A stretch of 64,000 bases of DNA from Stenotrophomonas sp. 24(2023) (GCF_030913365.1 NZ_CP133160.1:1550001-1614000), one strand, 5' to 3'. Numbered from the stretch's first letter, positions 51,353-60,608 are shown. Numbers and translations: made by a program. The notes: generated by a model not told the origin, from the letters alone.

Positions 51353-52738
51353 ATGCCGCGACACGGTGTCGCGGGCACCGACTGGGTACGCGGCGCGCTG
51401 GCCGGCAGTGGTCCGCTCTACCTGCGCGTGGTCACCGCGCTGGAGCGCACGCTGCATGCCGGTGGCCTCTCGCCGGGGCAGCGCCTGCCTTCGCAGCGGG
51501 CGCTGGCGCAGCAGCTGGGCATCGACCTGACCACCGTGACGCGCGCCTTCGATGAAGCGCGCAAGCGCGGGCTGATCGAAGCACGCGGACCGCAGGGCAG
51601 TTTCATCGCCCCGCCCAAGGCCGGCTTTGCGCAGCCGCTGGACCTGAGCATGAACCTGCCGCCGGTGCCGGACCCCAACGCACTGGCCGACCTGCTGCGC
51701 CGTGGCGCGGCAGCCGTGCTTGCGCGCAGCAACGCACCGGACCTGATGCGCTACCACCTCGGCGGCGGCAACCCGACCGACCGCCACGCCGCAGCGCGCT
51801 GGCTGCAGCCGATGCTCGGCACGGTGGACGATGGCTGCCTGCTGCTGACCGAAGGCGCACAGGTGGCCCTGTCGGCGATCCTGCTCAGCCAGGGCAACGA
51901 CCGCAGCCCGGTCCTGTGCGACCGGCTGGTCTATCCCGGCCTGCTGCAGGCGGCCAGCGCGCTCGGCCGCCCGCTGGTGGTGGTGGAGGGCGATGCGCAG
52001 GGCATGTGCCCGCAGGCGCTGGCCCGGCAGGCACGCGCCTGCGCGGCGCGGCTGGTCTATCTCAACCCCACCTGCCACAACCCCACCGCGCTGACCGTGC
52101 CGGCGCCACGCCGGGTTGAACTGGCACAGGTGCTGGAGCGCGAACACCTGCTGGCGATCGAGGACGATCCTTATTGGCACCTGGCCGAGGATGCACCGCC
52201 GCCGCTGGCCACGCTGGCCCCCCGGCACGTGTTCCATGTGGCGACGTTGTCGAAGGTGATCAGCCCCGGCCTGCGCACCGCGTTCGTGCACTGCCCTTCG
52301 CCCGCCCATGCCGGCGCGATGGCGCGTGCACTGCGCGCCACGCGCCTGATGGGCCACCCGCTGGTATCCGCGCTGGCCAGCCAGTTGCTGCTGGACGGTT
52401 CGGCGCAGGCGCTGCGGGACCAGGTGCGTGCCGAAGCACACGAGCGCGTGCGCATGGCGCGTTACCTGCTGGCGCCTTCGTTGCTGGTGAATGCCGCCGG
52501 GCTGCACGCCTGGTGCCGGTTGCCACCGGCATGGACCGACCGTGCGCTGGTGCACCGCGCGCAGTTGCAGGGCATGGCGCTCGCACCGTCGTCATCGTTC
52601 TGCCCGCCGGATGCGCCGTTCGACCGCGGCGTGCGGCTGTCGCTGGGGCTGGCCGCCGACCGCCGGCAGCTGGAAAGCGCGCTGCAGCGGATCGATCACC
52701 TGTTGTTGTCCGATGCGCCGCCGACGCATGACCGGTAA
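51353..52738 (+). CDS. MocR-type regulator, second paralog
   Basis: A 461-aa GntR/aminotransferase fusion, clearly paralogous to the MocR protein at 48860. HTH: PLYLRVVTALERTLHAGGLS and RLPSQRALAQQLGIDLTTVT. PLP lysine: VATLSKVISPGLRTAFVHCP; Asp: LLAIEDDPYWHLAEDAPPPL, nearly identical in both. The paralogs flank the two small thiol/membrane genes. The ATG at 51353 precedes the HTH; an upstream in-frame extension is low-complexity. CAACC/GGTTG words at 51284-51300 may be its own operator, but no TTGTATGG site precedes it. Confidence 0.9.
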   Translation: MPRHGVAGTDWVRGALAGSGPLYLRVVTALERTLHAGGLSPGQRLPSQRALAQQLGIDLTTVTRAFDEARKRGLIEARGPQGSFIAPPKAGFAQPLDLSMNLPPVPDPNALADLLRRGAAAVLARSNAPDLMRYHLGGGNPTDRHAAARWLQPMLGTVDDGCLLLTEGAQVALSAILLSQGNDRSPVLCDRLVYPGLLQAASALGRPLVVVEGDAQGMCPQALARQARACAARLVYLNPTCHNPTALTVPAPRRVELAQVLEREHLLAIEDDPYWHLAEDAPPPLATLAPRHVFHVATLSKVISPGLRTAFVHCPSPAHAGAMARALRATRLMGHPLVSALASQLLLDGSAQALRDQVRAEAHERVRMARYLLAPSLLVNAAGLHAWCRLPPAWTDRALVHRAQLQGMALAPSSSFCPPDAPFDRGVRLSLGLAADRRQLESALQRIDHLLLSDAPPTHDR

Positions 52739-52751
52739 CGGTGGGGCACGC

Positions 52752-53164
52752 ATCCACGCATGGCGTGGATCTACAACATCCCCGCACCGGGTGGATCCAC
52801 GCCCTGCGTGGATGCCCCGGAACAATCCCCCCCGTAGATCCACGCCATGCGTGGATACCCCAGAACGATCACCCCCCGTAGATCCACGCCATGCGTGGAT
52901 ACCCCAGAACGATCACCCACCGTAGATCCACGCCATGCGTGGATACCCCAGAACGGTCGCGCACCGTAGATCCACGCCATGCGTGGATACCCCAGAACGA
53001 TCGCGCACCGTAGATCCACGCCGTGCGTGGATACCCCAGAACGATCGCCCACCGTAGATCCACGCCATGCGTGGATACCCCGGAACGATCACCCACCGTA
53101 GATCCACGCCATGCGTGGATGCCCCAGAACGATCGCGCACCGTAGATCCACGCCATGCGTGGAT
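52752..53164. repeat. Tandem array of SMAG-type GTAG palindromes, 44-bp period
   Basis: Eight copies of a 23-base palindrome start at 52834, 52878, 52922, 52966, 53010, 53054, 53098 and 53142, exactly 44 bases apart. Each is GTAG followed by ATCCACGC/GCGTGGAT arms around a 3-base centre. A variant with GTGG heads the array (52791) and an inverted copy lies at 52752-52774. The 21-base spacers are nearly identical (ACCCCAGAACGATC plus a variable end), so this is a satellite-like array and not CRISPR. The head and palindrome match SMAG repeats of Stenotrophomonas. The seventh-in-series centre differs (CGT for CAT, copy 53010) with the stem intact. Confidence 0.85.
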
Positions 53165-53220
53165 GCATTACACCGTGGATGCCTGGCCAACCAGAATCGG
53201 GCCCCACCAACGCAGCACTC

Positions 53221-54519
53221 TCAGGCCAGCGCCGCCAGCGCCTGCACCAGTGCATCGATCTGCGCAGGCCGGGTGAACACCGACGGTGTCACCCGCACGC
53301 ATGCGCCGGAGTCCAGGCCGTCACGCCAGGTGGTGAAGATCTGATGCGCATCCAGCAGGCGCTTCTGCAGGGCCATGTTGTCGGCCACGCTGCTGCGCCC
53401 GCGCAGGCGCACGCTGGCCAGCGCGCTGGCCAGGGCCGGGTCCGGCGATGACAGCACCTGCAGGTGGGCCATCTGCCGGGCGGGCACCGTCCAGCGCTCG
53501 CGCAGGTAGCGCAACCGCGCCTGCTTGTTGGCCGCACCGATCTGCTGGTGCAGCGCGATCGCCTCCGGCAGCGCCAGGTAGGCCGCGAAATTGACCGTAC
53601 CGGTATGCACGCGGCTGGTGATGCGGCCATCCTCGGCCTGGCCCATGTAGGGGTCCAGATCCTTCACCCGCCCCTGGCGCACATACATCGCGCCCACCCC
53701 GACCGGTGCGCCGATCCACTTGTGCAGGTTGATGCCCACGAAATCGGCGTTCAGGTCCGGCACGCGGTAGTCGATCTGGCCGAAGCCATGGGCGGCGTCG
53801 ACGATCACGTCGATGCCACGCGCCCGTGCGCGCTCGGCGATGTCGGCCACCGGCAGCACCAGCCCATGGCGGTGGCTGACCTGGGTCAACAGCACCAGCT
53901 TCAGGCGCGGCAGGCGCGCGAACGCGGCATCGTAGGCCTGCAGGATCTGCTCGCGGGTTGGCGTGGCCGGCAGTGCGATGCGCTCCACCTGCACTCCGCG
54001 CCGCTGCTGCAGCCACTGCATCGCGCTGATCATGCTGTCGTAGTCGACATCGGCATACAGCACCTGGTCGCCTGCGGCGAGCCGGTTGTAGCCGCCGATC
54101 AGGGCCAGCAATGCTTCAGTCGCCCCGCGTGTAAGCGCGATCTCCTCCTCGCCCACGCCCAGCAGCTGCGCCACCTGCTGGCGCACGGCCAGGTACTGGC
54201 GCGGGAACGCCTGGCGGCCGTACCAGGCATTGCCCCGGTTCACCTCGGCGGTGTGGCGCTGGTAGGCGGCCAGCGTTTCCCGACCCATCGCGCCCCAGTA
54301 GCCGTTCTCCAGGTGGTTCACGTCCTGGGTGATGTCGAAGTGGCTGGCCACGGCCTCCCAGTACACCTCATCCCGCGCCAGTACCTCCGGTGCCACCGTC
54401 GGTACCGGAATCGGGCGCGGCGGTGCCTGGCGTGCGGCGGTGGCGGCCAGCGCCCCGAACGCGCTGCCGGCCGGCAGCAATGCACCGGCCTGCAGCAGGG
54501 AGCGGCGGGTCCGGTCCAT
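53221..54519 (-). CDS. Tat-exported class V aminotransferase-like PLP enzyme
   Basis: A 432-aa fold-type I PLP protein of the isopenicillin-N epimerase/cysteine desulfurase type. Schiff-base lysine: FVGINLHKWIGAPVGVGAMY. PLP-stacking: DVIVDAAHGFGQIDYR; phosphate site TRGATEALLALIGG; DITQDVNHLENGYWG near the N-terminus. It begins with a twin-arginine signal, MDRTRRSLLQAGALLPAGSA. Periplasmic Tat-exported enzymes of this kind include PvdN, which modifies pyoverdine in Pseudomonas. It overlaps the upstream TonB receptor by one base (TGATG), so the receptor's ligand may be its substrate. Confidence 0.88.
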   Translation of the reverse strand: MDRTRRSLLQAGALLPAGSAFGALAATAARQAPPRPIPVPTVAPEVLARDEVYWEAVASHFDITQDVNHLENGYWGAMGRETLAAYQRHTAEVNRGNAWYGRQAFPRQYLAVRQQVAQLLGVGEEEIALTRGATEALLALIGGYNRLAAGDQVLYADVDYDSMISAMQWLQQRRGVQVERIALPATPTREQILQAYDAAFARLPRLKLVLLTQVSHRHGLVLPVADIAERARARGIDVIVDAAHGFGQIDYRVPDLNADFVGINLHKWIGAPVGVGAMYVRQGRVKDLDPYMGQAEDGRITSRVHTGTVNFAAYLALPEAIALHQQIGAANKQARLRYLRERWTVPARQMAHLQVLSSPDPALASALASVRLRGRSSVADNMALQKRLLDAHQIFTTWRDGLDSGACVRVTPSVFTRPAQIDALVQALAALA

Positions 54520-56921
54520 CAGTAGGTGAACCGGTACTGCGCGTACAGGTTGCCACCATCGGTGTCGTACGGCGCGTTGCGCGAATAGATCAGGCCACGG
54601 CTGGCCTGGAAGGTCGCTTCGTCCGGGTAGCTGTTGAGCACGTTGTCCGCGCCCACGCGCAGGCTGTGGTGGTCGTTGAAGCGGTAGCTGGCGGCCAGGT
54701 CGAGGAACGCCATCTCGCCGAAACGCTGGTAGATGTCCCCCACCGCATTACCGGTGGAATCGGTCCACGGGCCGTAGTAGCGCACGCGCGCCATGAACGA
54801 CCACGGGCCGGTCTCCCAGTTGCCGGTGAAGCTGCCCTTGTGTTCCGGCAGGCGCTCTTCGAACAGGATGCGCTGGGTCTCGTTGGTGGCCACCGAGGTG
54901 CTGCCGCTGTCCACGCGGGTGCGGTTGAAGTTGTAGGCCAGGGTCAGCGTCATGCGGCCGGCGCCGAGGTCGCGCAGGTAGTTGCCCACCACGTCGACAC
55001 CGGTGGTGGTGGTGTCGAAGTCGTTGGTGAAGTAGTTCACCGAGGTATAGCCGAGCGGGTTGGGCGTGCCGGCGGGAATGGCGAAGCTGGCCGACTGGCT
55101 GAAGCGGTCGCTGAGCTTGATGCGGTACACATCCACCGAACCGGACAGGCCCATGCCGGTGCGCCAGGTCAGGCCCAGCGACGCGGTGCGCGATTCTTCC
55201 GGCTTCAGCGGCTTGGCACCGAGCAGCTGTGCCAGCGGATCGTTGGGCGACAGGCGGCCGCTGGTGAAGATCTGCAGCGTGCGCGTGTCCAGGCCCTGGG
55301 TGGTGCTGGTGGTGTTGAGCTGGGCCGGCGTCGGTGCGCGGAAGCCGGTGGACACCGTGCCGCGCAGGGCCACATCCGGGGTGATCTCGAAGCGCGCCGA
55401 CAGCTTGCCGTCCACGGTGCTGCCGAAGCTGGAGAAGTCTTCATAGCGGCCGGCGGCACCGATGCTCCAGCGGTTGCCCAGCGGCACTTCCATGTCGACG
55501 TAGGCTGCCTTGCTGCGCTGGTCCCACTGCCCGGCCTGGCTGGCCGAGAAGCCCGGCGCACCGTTGGCGTTGGCTTCCAGGCCTGCGGCTGCGCCCGGGC
55601 CCACCGCATAGGAGGCCGGATCACCGGCGCGCACCTGGTAGATCTCCTGGCGGAACTCACCACCGAAGGCGACGTTGATCGGCTTGGACAGCGCCGCCAC
55701 GTCCCATTCGTAGTTGAAATCGGCATTGGCGTTCTTCTCGGTCTGGGTCAGACGGCCGAGGTCGAACGAGGTCGGGCTCTTCGGGCCCAGCGACGCATTG
55801 ATCGAATTGTCCAGGCTGTAGTCGATGGCGTTGCGGCCATAGGACGCGCTGACATCCCAGCGCAGCTTGGGGGTGATCTCACCGCGCAGGCCACCGACCA
55901 GCTGCAGGTCGTTCTGCACGTTGCCGTACTTCGGGCTGAAGCCCACCGGGTACAGGTCACGCAGGTTCCAGCCGGGGAAGATCGGCGTGGTGCGGTACGC
56001 GCCGGCGGTGGTATCGGGGTTGCGCCAGTTGAAGTCGCTCACGCCATCGCTGTGGCTGTACAGGCCGAACGCATAGGCTTCCAGCGTGTCGCTGAGGTTG
56101 GCCTTCAGGTTGAAGCCCACACGGCGGCTTTCCAGGTCCGGCTGGCCCCAGCGCTGCACCGGGTTGGGCACGGCCAGGGTGGGATGGGCCGCCTGGAAGG
56201 CGATCGCATCCGGACGCTGGCGGGTGCGCGAGGTGGCGTCCGAATCGGAGGTTTCGGCAAACACGGTCAGGCTGCCGTAGTCCCCCAGGGCCCAGCCGGT
56301 GCGGGCGCTGAAGTCACGCGAGGCGCCATCACCCTGCGAGTACTGCGAGTAGCCGGCCGTGATCTCGGTACCCGGGCCGTCTTCGAGGATGATGTTGATG
56401 ACACCGGCGATGGCATCCGAACCGTACTGTGCCGACGCGCCATCGCGCAGCACTTCGATGCGCTTGATGGCGCTGGTCGGAATCTGCGCCAGGTCTGCGG
56501 CCTGTGCGCCGCGGTTGCCCAGCAGCGCACTGCGATGGAAGCGGCGGCCATTGACCAGCACCAGGGTCTGGTCCGGCGACAGCCCGCGCAGCGTGGCCGG
56601 GCGCACGAACACCTGACCATCGGCCATCGGCAGGCGCTGCACCACGAACGACGGCACCAGCTGCGCCAGCACGTCCTTCAGGTCGGTCGATTCGACCGAC
56701 TTGATGTCTTCCTTGGTGAACACATCCACCGGTGCCAGCGTTTCGAACTGGGTGCGGTTGGAGGCGCGCGTGCCGGTGACCAGCATCGCATCGAGCTGGG
56801 TCGGCGCAGTGCCGGCCGCAGCGCTGGCCTCGGCCGCGGCGGCCTCTGCTGCGATCGCGCCTCCTGCGCTGACGGTGCCAAGGGCAAGGAGGATCGAACG
56901 CGAAAGCAGGCGACGGTGCAC
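54519..56921 (-). CDS. TonB-dependent receptor coupled to a periplasmic PLP enzyme
   Basis: An 800-aa receptor. Signal peptide LLSRSILLALGTVSAGGAIA; plug with TQLDAMLVTGTRASNRTQFE, LVNGRRFHRSALLGNRGAQA and IKRIEVLRDGASAQYGSDAI (the usual barrel-proximal plug motif). The beta-barrel ends in NLYAQYRFTY. The GTG at 56921 is chosen because GGAG lies eight bases upstream and the signal peptide follows at once; the longer frame to 57044 adds cysteine-rich low-complexity sequence. Translationally coupled to the Tat aminotransferase. Substrate unknown; an amino-acid- or peptide-like ligand is suggested by the partner. Confidence 0.93.
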   Translation of the reverse strand: MHRRLLSRSILLALGTVSAGGAIAAEAAAAEASAAAGTAPTQLDAMLVTGTRASNRTQFETLAPVDVFTKEDIKSVESTDLKDVLAQLVPSFVVQRLPMADGQVFVRPATLRGLSPDQTLVLVNGRRFHRSALLGNRGAQAADLAQIPTSAIKRIEVLRDGASAQYGSDAIAGVINIILEDGPGTEITAGYSQYSQGDGASRDFSARTGWALGDYGSLTVFAETSDSDATSRTRQRPDAIAFQAAHPTLAVPNPVQRWGQPDLESRRVGFNLKANLSDTLEAYAFGLYSHSDGVSDFNWRNPDTTAGAYRTTPIFPGWNLRDLYPVGFSPKYGNVQNDLQLVGGLRGEITPKLRWDVSASYGRNAIDYSLDNSINASLGPKSPTSFDLGRLTQTEKNANADFNYEWDVAALSKPINVAFGGEFRQEIYQVRAGDPASYAVGPGAAAGLEANANGAPGFSASQAGQWDQRSKAAYVDMEVPLGNRWSIGAAGRYEDFSSFGSTVDGKLSARFEITPDVALRGTVSTGFRAPTPAQLNTTSTTQGLDTRTLQIFTSGRLSPNDPLAQLLGAKPLKPEESRTASLGLTWRTGMGLSGSVDVYRIKLSDRFSQSASFAIPAGTPNPLGYTSVNYFTNDFDTTTTGVDVVGNYLRDLGAGRMTLTLAYNFNRTRVDSGSTSVATNETQRILFEERLPEHKGSFTGNWETGPWSFMARVRYYGPWTDSTGNAVGDIYQRFGEMAFLDLAASYRFNDHHSLRVGADNVLNSYPDEATFQASRGLIYSRNAPYDTDGGNLYAQYRFTY

Positions 56922-57192
56922 GGCAGGACTCCGGGAAGGCGGGCAGGGCCAGGGCCGCGCAGCGCACGGCAGGCCTGGACAAGCGGCGCAGTCTCGGGGG
57001 GATGTGTGAAGGAGGGATGACGTGCGCACGACAGCTGCGTGCACGCGCCTTTAATGCCAATGAAACAATCTCGGCGGCTGTCCTGGCCGCACCACTGCCT
57101 GCGGGCATGAACGGTCGCTGTGTTCCAGCCATGGGACGGGCCGGCAACGCAGGCCGGGACTAGAGTGGGAGACCCGCAAAAGAGGCCATGCC

Positions 57193-57864
57193 ATGCGCAT
57201 TCTTGAACTCTCCCTGCCGGTGTCCGATGTCGCCGCCACCGCACGCTACTTCCGCGATGTGCTGCAGCAGCCGGTGGAAGGCAATGCGGTACGCATCGGC
57301 TGGAGCACGATCACGCTGGTGCCGGCCGGCGCGCTGCCGGTGGGCGGCGTGCACCTGGCGTTCAACGTGCCGGACGACCGCTTCGCCGCCGCCATCGGCT
57401 GGCTGCGCGAACGCGCACCGCTGCAACGCAACCCGGACGGCATCGATTACTTCGTGCTCGAAAGCAACTGGCAGTCGCAGTCGGTGTACTTCACCGGGCC
57501 CGATGGCATGGTGCTGGAACTGATCGGTCGCCGCCGCCTGCCCGTCGGCAGCCGCAGCGGCCCGTTCCACGGCAGCGAGCTGACCAGCCTGAGCGAAGTC
57601 GGCCTGCCCAGCACCGATGTCGATGGCCTGCGCACGCGCCTGGAAGCCGATTTCGGCCTGCAGGCACTGTCACCGCCTACCCCGCAGTTCGCGCCGATGG
57701 GCGATGACGAAGGCCTGCTGATCGTGGTGGATGCCGCGCGGCGCTGGTTCCCCGAAGGCAAGGACCTGCCGTCCGCACGCGGGTTGCAGCTGCGCCTGGC
57801 CGGCGTGAGCGCAGGCGCGGGCCTGGCCGATGCCGCGCAGGGCTGGCAGCTGCGCGCCGCCTGA
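57193..57864 (+). CDS. VOC-family (glyoxalase-like) protein
   Basis: A 223-aa protein with an N-terminal VOC module (MRILELSLPVSDVAATARYF; GGVHLAFNVPDDRFAAAIGW; SQSVYFTGPDGMVLELIGRR). A second, weaker half follows (SEVGLPSTDVDGLRTRLEAD; MGDDEGLLIVVDAARRWFPE). The domain includes dioxygenases, isomerases and resistance proteins; metal ligands are plausible (H in GGVHLAF, E in VLELIGR) but not diagnostic. It is divergent from the TonB receptor across 270 bases and converges on the TPM-domain gene. Function unknown. Confidence 0.82.
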   Translation: MRILELSLPVSDVAATARYFRDVLQQPVEGNAVRIGWSTITLVPAGALPVGGVHLAFNVPDDRFAAAIGWLRERAPLQRNPDGIDYFVLESNWQSQSVYFTGPDGMVLELIGRRRLPVGSRSGPFHGSELTSLSEVGLPSTDVDGLRTRLEADFGLQALSPPTPQFAPMGDDEGLLIVVDAARRWFPEGKDLPSARGLQLRLAGVSAGAGLADAAQGWQLRAA

Positions 57865-57867
57865 GCA

Positions 57868-59274
57868 TCACCAGCTGCCCGAGGCGCCGCCACCGCCACT
57901 GCTGCCACCGCCGCCGGACCAGCTGCTGGACGAACTGCTCGTGCTGGAGCGGCCGGATGAACCGCTGGAACCGCTGCGGCCGCCCCCGTACCCCTTCTGC
58001 AGCGAACTCATGCCCAGCACCCAGGCGAAGTAAAGGAAGAAGCTGCCGACCACCGACAGGATCAGCGCCAGTGTGCGGCCTTCCTCGGCGCTCGCCGCCG
58101 CCGTGGACAGGTGCAGCACCAGCAGTGCGTAGCCGGCGGTCAGCAGCCCCAGCACGCTGGCGCGCACGGCAAAGCTGCGCCGGCTTTGCCGCCAGCGGGC
58201 CCGACAGGCCCCGACCAGGAACGCCACCAGCATCACCGCGATGCCCACGGCCAGGTTGACCACGGCGTGCAGCACCAGCGCCGGGGCGGGCTGCCCGCTT
58301 GCCAGCATCACGCCGGCGAACACCGCGCTGGTGGCCAGCATCGCGTACACGCCGATGCGCAGCCCGCGCACGCGCCGCCACAGCCAGCCCAGCAGCGTGG
58401 CCACCGGCACGCCGATGCCGAGAATGAACACGAATGCCACCCACTGCCCGGGCAGCCAGGCGGCCACCACGGACAACGCGCCGCCGATCACCAGGACAGT
58501 GGCCAGCGGGCGCCACCACCACGGCCAGCGCCGGTGGCGTGTCGTCGTCGCACCGGCGACCTGCCGGCCGCGGCGGCGGTTGTGCCGCTGCTGCGCACGC
58601 TCGGCCTGCTGTTGTGCATCGGCCTGTGCCGTCGTGGGCGAGAACAGCACGCCGATGCCAGCACCGGCCAGCAGCGCCGCCAGCACCAGCGTATCGATGC
58701 GTCGCCAGTCCGACGGCAGCACGTTGCGCCCCTCCGCTTCCAGCGGTGGCAACGGCTCACCCTCGATCAGCGTGACCAGCAGCGCCGTGCCATCCAGCAC
58801 ACCCTGGTCGATATCGCCCTGGCGGAAGCGGGGCAGCACGGCACCGTCGATGATGCGCCGGGCATAGGCATCGGGAATCGCGCCTTCCAGCCCGTAGCCA
58901 GTCTGGATGCGCACGCGGCGGTCCTTCACCGCCACCACCATCAGCACCCCGTCGTCGATGCCCGCCCGGCCCAGCGCCCACTGGTCGAACACCCGCTGCG
59001 CATAGGCTTCGATGCCTTCATCACCGGCATGGTCGACCAGCAGCACCTGCAGCTGGGCCCCTTTGCGCGCCTGCAGGTCATACGCCTGCTGGCGCAGCTG
59101 TCCGGCGGTTCCGGCCGACAGCACACCCGCGCTGTCCACCACCGGATCGGCCAGTGCGGGAATGGGACTGGCCGCCTGTGCGGCCGCCAGGGGGGGCAGC
59201 AGAATGCACAGGACGGCCAGGAGCAGCGGCCACCACGGCCCCGGGCAAACGCGCGATGCAGGTTGGATCTCCAT
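57868..59274 (-). CDS. TPM-domain (YgcG-like) membrane protein
   Basis: A 468-aa protein. Signal peptide (WPLLLAVLCILLPPLAAAQA); TPM/YgcG domain at about 40-190 (DSAGVLSAGTAGQLRQQAYD; GIDDGVLMVVAVKDRRVRIQ; GYGLEGAIPDAYARRIIDGA). A basic linker (QQRHNRRRGRQVAG), about seven further membrane helices, and a Ser/Gly-rich tail ending in SSSSSSWSGGGGSSGGGGAS complete it. YgcG/TPM proteins sit in the envelope; some are linked to photosystem or respiratory complex care. The SG-rich tail is typical of this family. ATG 59274; ATG 59298 is an alternative. Confidence 0.88.
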   Translation of the reverse strand: MEIQPASRVCPGPWWPLLLAVLCILLPPLAAAQAASPIPALADPVVDSAGVLSAGTAGQLRQQAYDLQARKGAQLQVLLVDHAGDEGIEAYAQRVFDQWALGRAGIDDGVLMVVAVKDRRVRIQTGYGLEGAIPDAYARRIIDGAVLPRFRQGDIDQGVLDGTALLVTLIEGEPLPPLEAEGRNVLPSDWRRIDTLVLAALLAGAGIGVLFSPTTAQADAQQQAERAQQRHNRRRGRQVAGATTTRHRRWPWWWRPLATVLVIGGALSVVAAWLPGQWVAFVFILGIGVPVATLLGWLWRRVRGLRIGVYAMLATSAVFAGVMLASGQPAPALVLHAVVNLAVGIAVMLVAFLVGACRARWRQSRRSFAVRASVLGLLTAGYALLVLHLSTAAASAEEGRTLALILSVVGSFFLYFAWVLGMSSLQKGYGGGRSGSSGSSGRSSTSSSSSSWSGGGGSSGGGGASGSW

Positions 59275-59312
59275 GCACGCAGCATGCCCCAGCTCCACCG
59301 TGGCGGCAAAGA

Positions 59313-60608
59313 TCAGGCGGTGGCCACCGGCGGCGGCACCACCACCCGCGACAGGCGCAGCAGATCCTTGTCATGGACGGTCAACGCATCCAGGAACAGG
59401 TTTGCCACGGCACGCTCCGCGCGCTCGCGCGCCTGACGGTGGTGCTGCCGGCGCTGTTCGATCTGTGCCAGCAGCAGCTCGGCCTGGGGACGGACCCATT
59501 TTTCCACGGCTTTGCCGGGCTCGGCGCGCGCCAGCTGCCGCGCCCCCGTCACCATCCAGCGCGCGACCGCCTGTGCCCAGGCCGCGTTGAGGGCAAGGAA
59601 GCGCTGGTGGTGGTCTGCCGTGGGGCCCTGTGCGGTGGCCAGGCCATCGCTGCCGATATTGAACAGGGCCGGCGCATCGGCCTGCTCCGGCAGTGGCACC
59701 CAGGATTCGGAACGGCCCAGGTGCATCGAGCTGGGCACGTAGCCATTGGCGAACAGGAAGGTGCTGCAGCCAAAGCAGGAGGCCAGCTTGTGCGTATTGC
59801 GGCCCAGGCCCAGCTCGTAGGCGTGGCCGTCGGGGAAGTTGCAGGCCACCTGCGCGATGGCCCAGACCATGCCGTGGCAGTAGCCGCAGACCTGGTCGCG
59901 GCGCTCGGCGCCCCAGCGCTGGATCAGATCGGTCGGTTCGATCGAGCCGGCCTGCTTCAGCGCCGATGCCGGGCCGGTAGCCTTGTTGTAGATCAAGCCC
60001 TGGTAACTCTCATCGCTCAGCCAGCGGCCGCCTTCCTGGTCGCCCTCGATCAGCCGCCGCACGGAACTGACCAGCAGCGGATTGCTGTTGGCCGGATGGT
60101 CGACGATGCCGTAGTAGGCGCCAAACTCCTGGTCCAGGTTGAGGCTGGCCAGCGAATCATCAGGCACCGGGAATCGGCAGCGCGGGCAGTCGGTCGTACG
60201 TTGCCGGATGACGTTGCGGATGCGCGTGGCCACGCCCTCGTTCCAGGCGATCGGACGCACGTCGCGCTGCGTGCCGCGCGTGGCGGCAATACCGATCTGC
60301 AGGGTCTTGGCGTCGTAGCCGGGGCTGCTGCCCACGGTCACGTCGGCGTGGCTGCCGGTCAGCTGCACCAGCCGCGCCAGCACCGCGCGCATCTGCTGCT
60401 GTTCGCGCTCAGCCGCCTTGGCCTCGGCCGAGGCCGCATCGGCCACCGGTTCCACATCCCAGCGCAGTGCCACGCCTTTGCCCAGCCCGTCCTCGAGGAA
60501 GCCGAGGAAGACGCTGCTGAAGATCACGTCCGCTTCCTGGCGCAGCTGCGCCTGCTCACGTTGCTGGATGCGCTGCCATTGCAGCGGCGTGCCATCGATG
60601 ATGCCCAT
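59313..60608 (-). CDS. Unknown 431-aa protein with three CxxC motifs
   Basis: I do not recognise this protein. It is soluble (no signal peptide). An Ala/Glu/Gln-rich helical N-terminus (EAKAAEREQQQMRAVLARLV) is followed by a central part with three cysteine motifs: TDCPRCRFPVPDD, QVCGYCHGMVWAIA and ASCFGCSTFLFANG. The last two lie in a well-ordered segment with HAYELGLGRNTHKL and SSMHLGRSESWVPLPE. A helical C-terminus follows. CGYCH would be a heme-c motif only if exported, so zinc binding or a thiol enzyme is more likely. GGAG precedes the ATG at 60608. Confidence 0.72.
   Translation of the reverse strand: MGIIDGTPLQWQRIQQREQAQLRQEADVIFSSVFLGFLEDGLGKGVALRWDVEPVADAASAEAKAAEREQQQMRAVLARLVQLTGSHADVTVGSSPGYDAKTLQIGIAATRGTQRDVRPIAWNEGVATRIRNVIRQRTTDCPRCRFPVPDDSLASLNLDQEFGAYYGIVDHPANSNPLLVSSVRRLIEGDQEGGRWLSDESYQGLIYNKATGPASALKQAGSIEPTDLIQRWGAERRDQVCGYCHGMVWAIAQVACNFPDGHAYELGLGRNTHKLASCFGCSTFLFANGYVPSSMHLGRSESWVPLPEQADAPALFNIGSDGLATAQGPTADHHQRFLALNAAWAQAVARWMVTGARQLARAEPGKAVEKWVRPQAELLLAQIEQRRQHHRQARERAERAVANLFLDALTVHDKDLLRLSRVVVPPPVATA

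Noticed and set aside
52834..53164. Regularly spaced palindromes resembling a CRISPR array
   Set aside because: The spacers are almost identical to each other, the repeats are short palindromes with GTAG heads, and no cas genes are near.
52771..53255. Overlapping minus-strand open frames through the SMAG array encoding a 44-residue repeat
   Set aside because: They exist because the 44-bp repeat lacks stops in several frames. There is no ribosome-binding site and no non-repeat protein sequence.
60200..60300. CxxCH in the unknown protein as a cytochrome c
   Set aside because: The protein has no export signal and only one such motif, at about 59,880, so heme attachment is unlikely.
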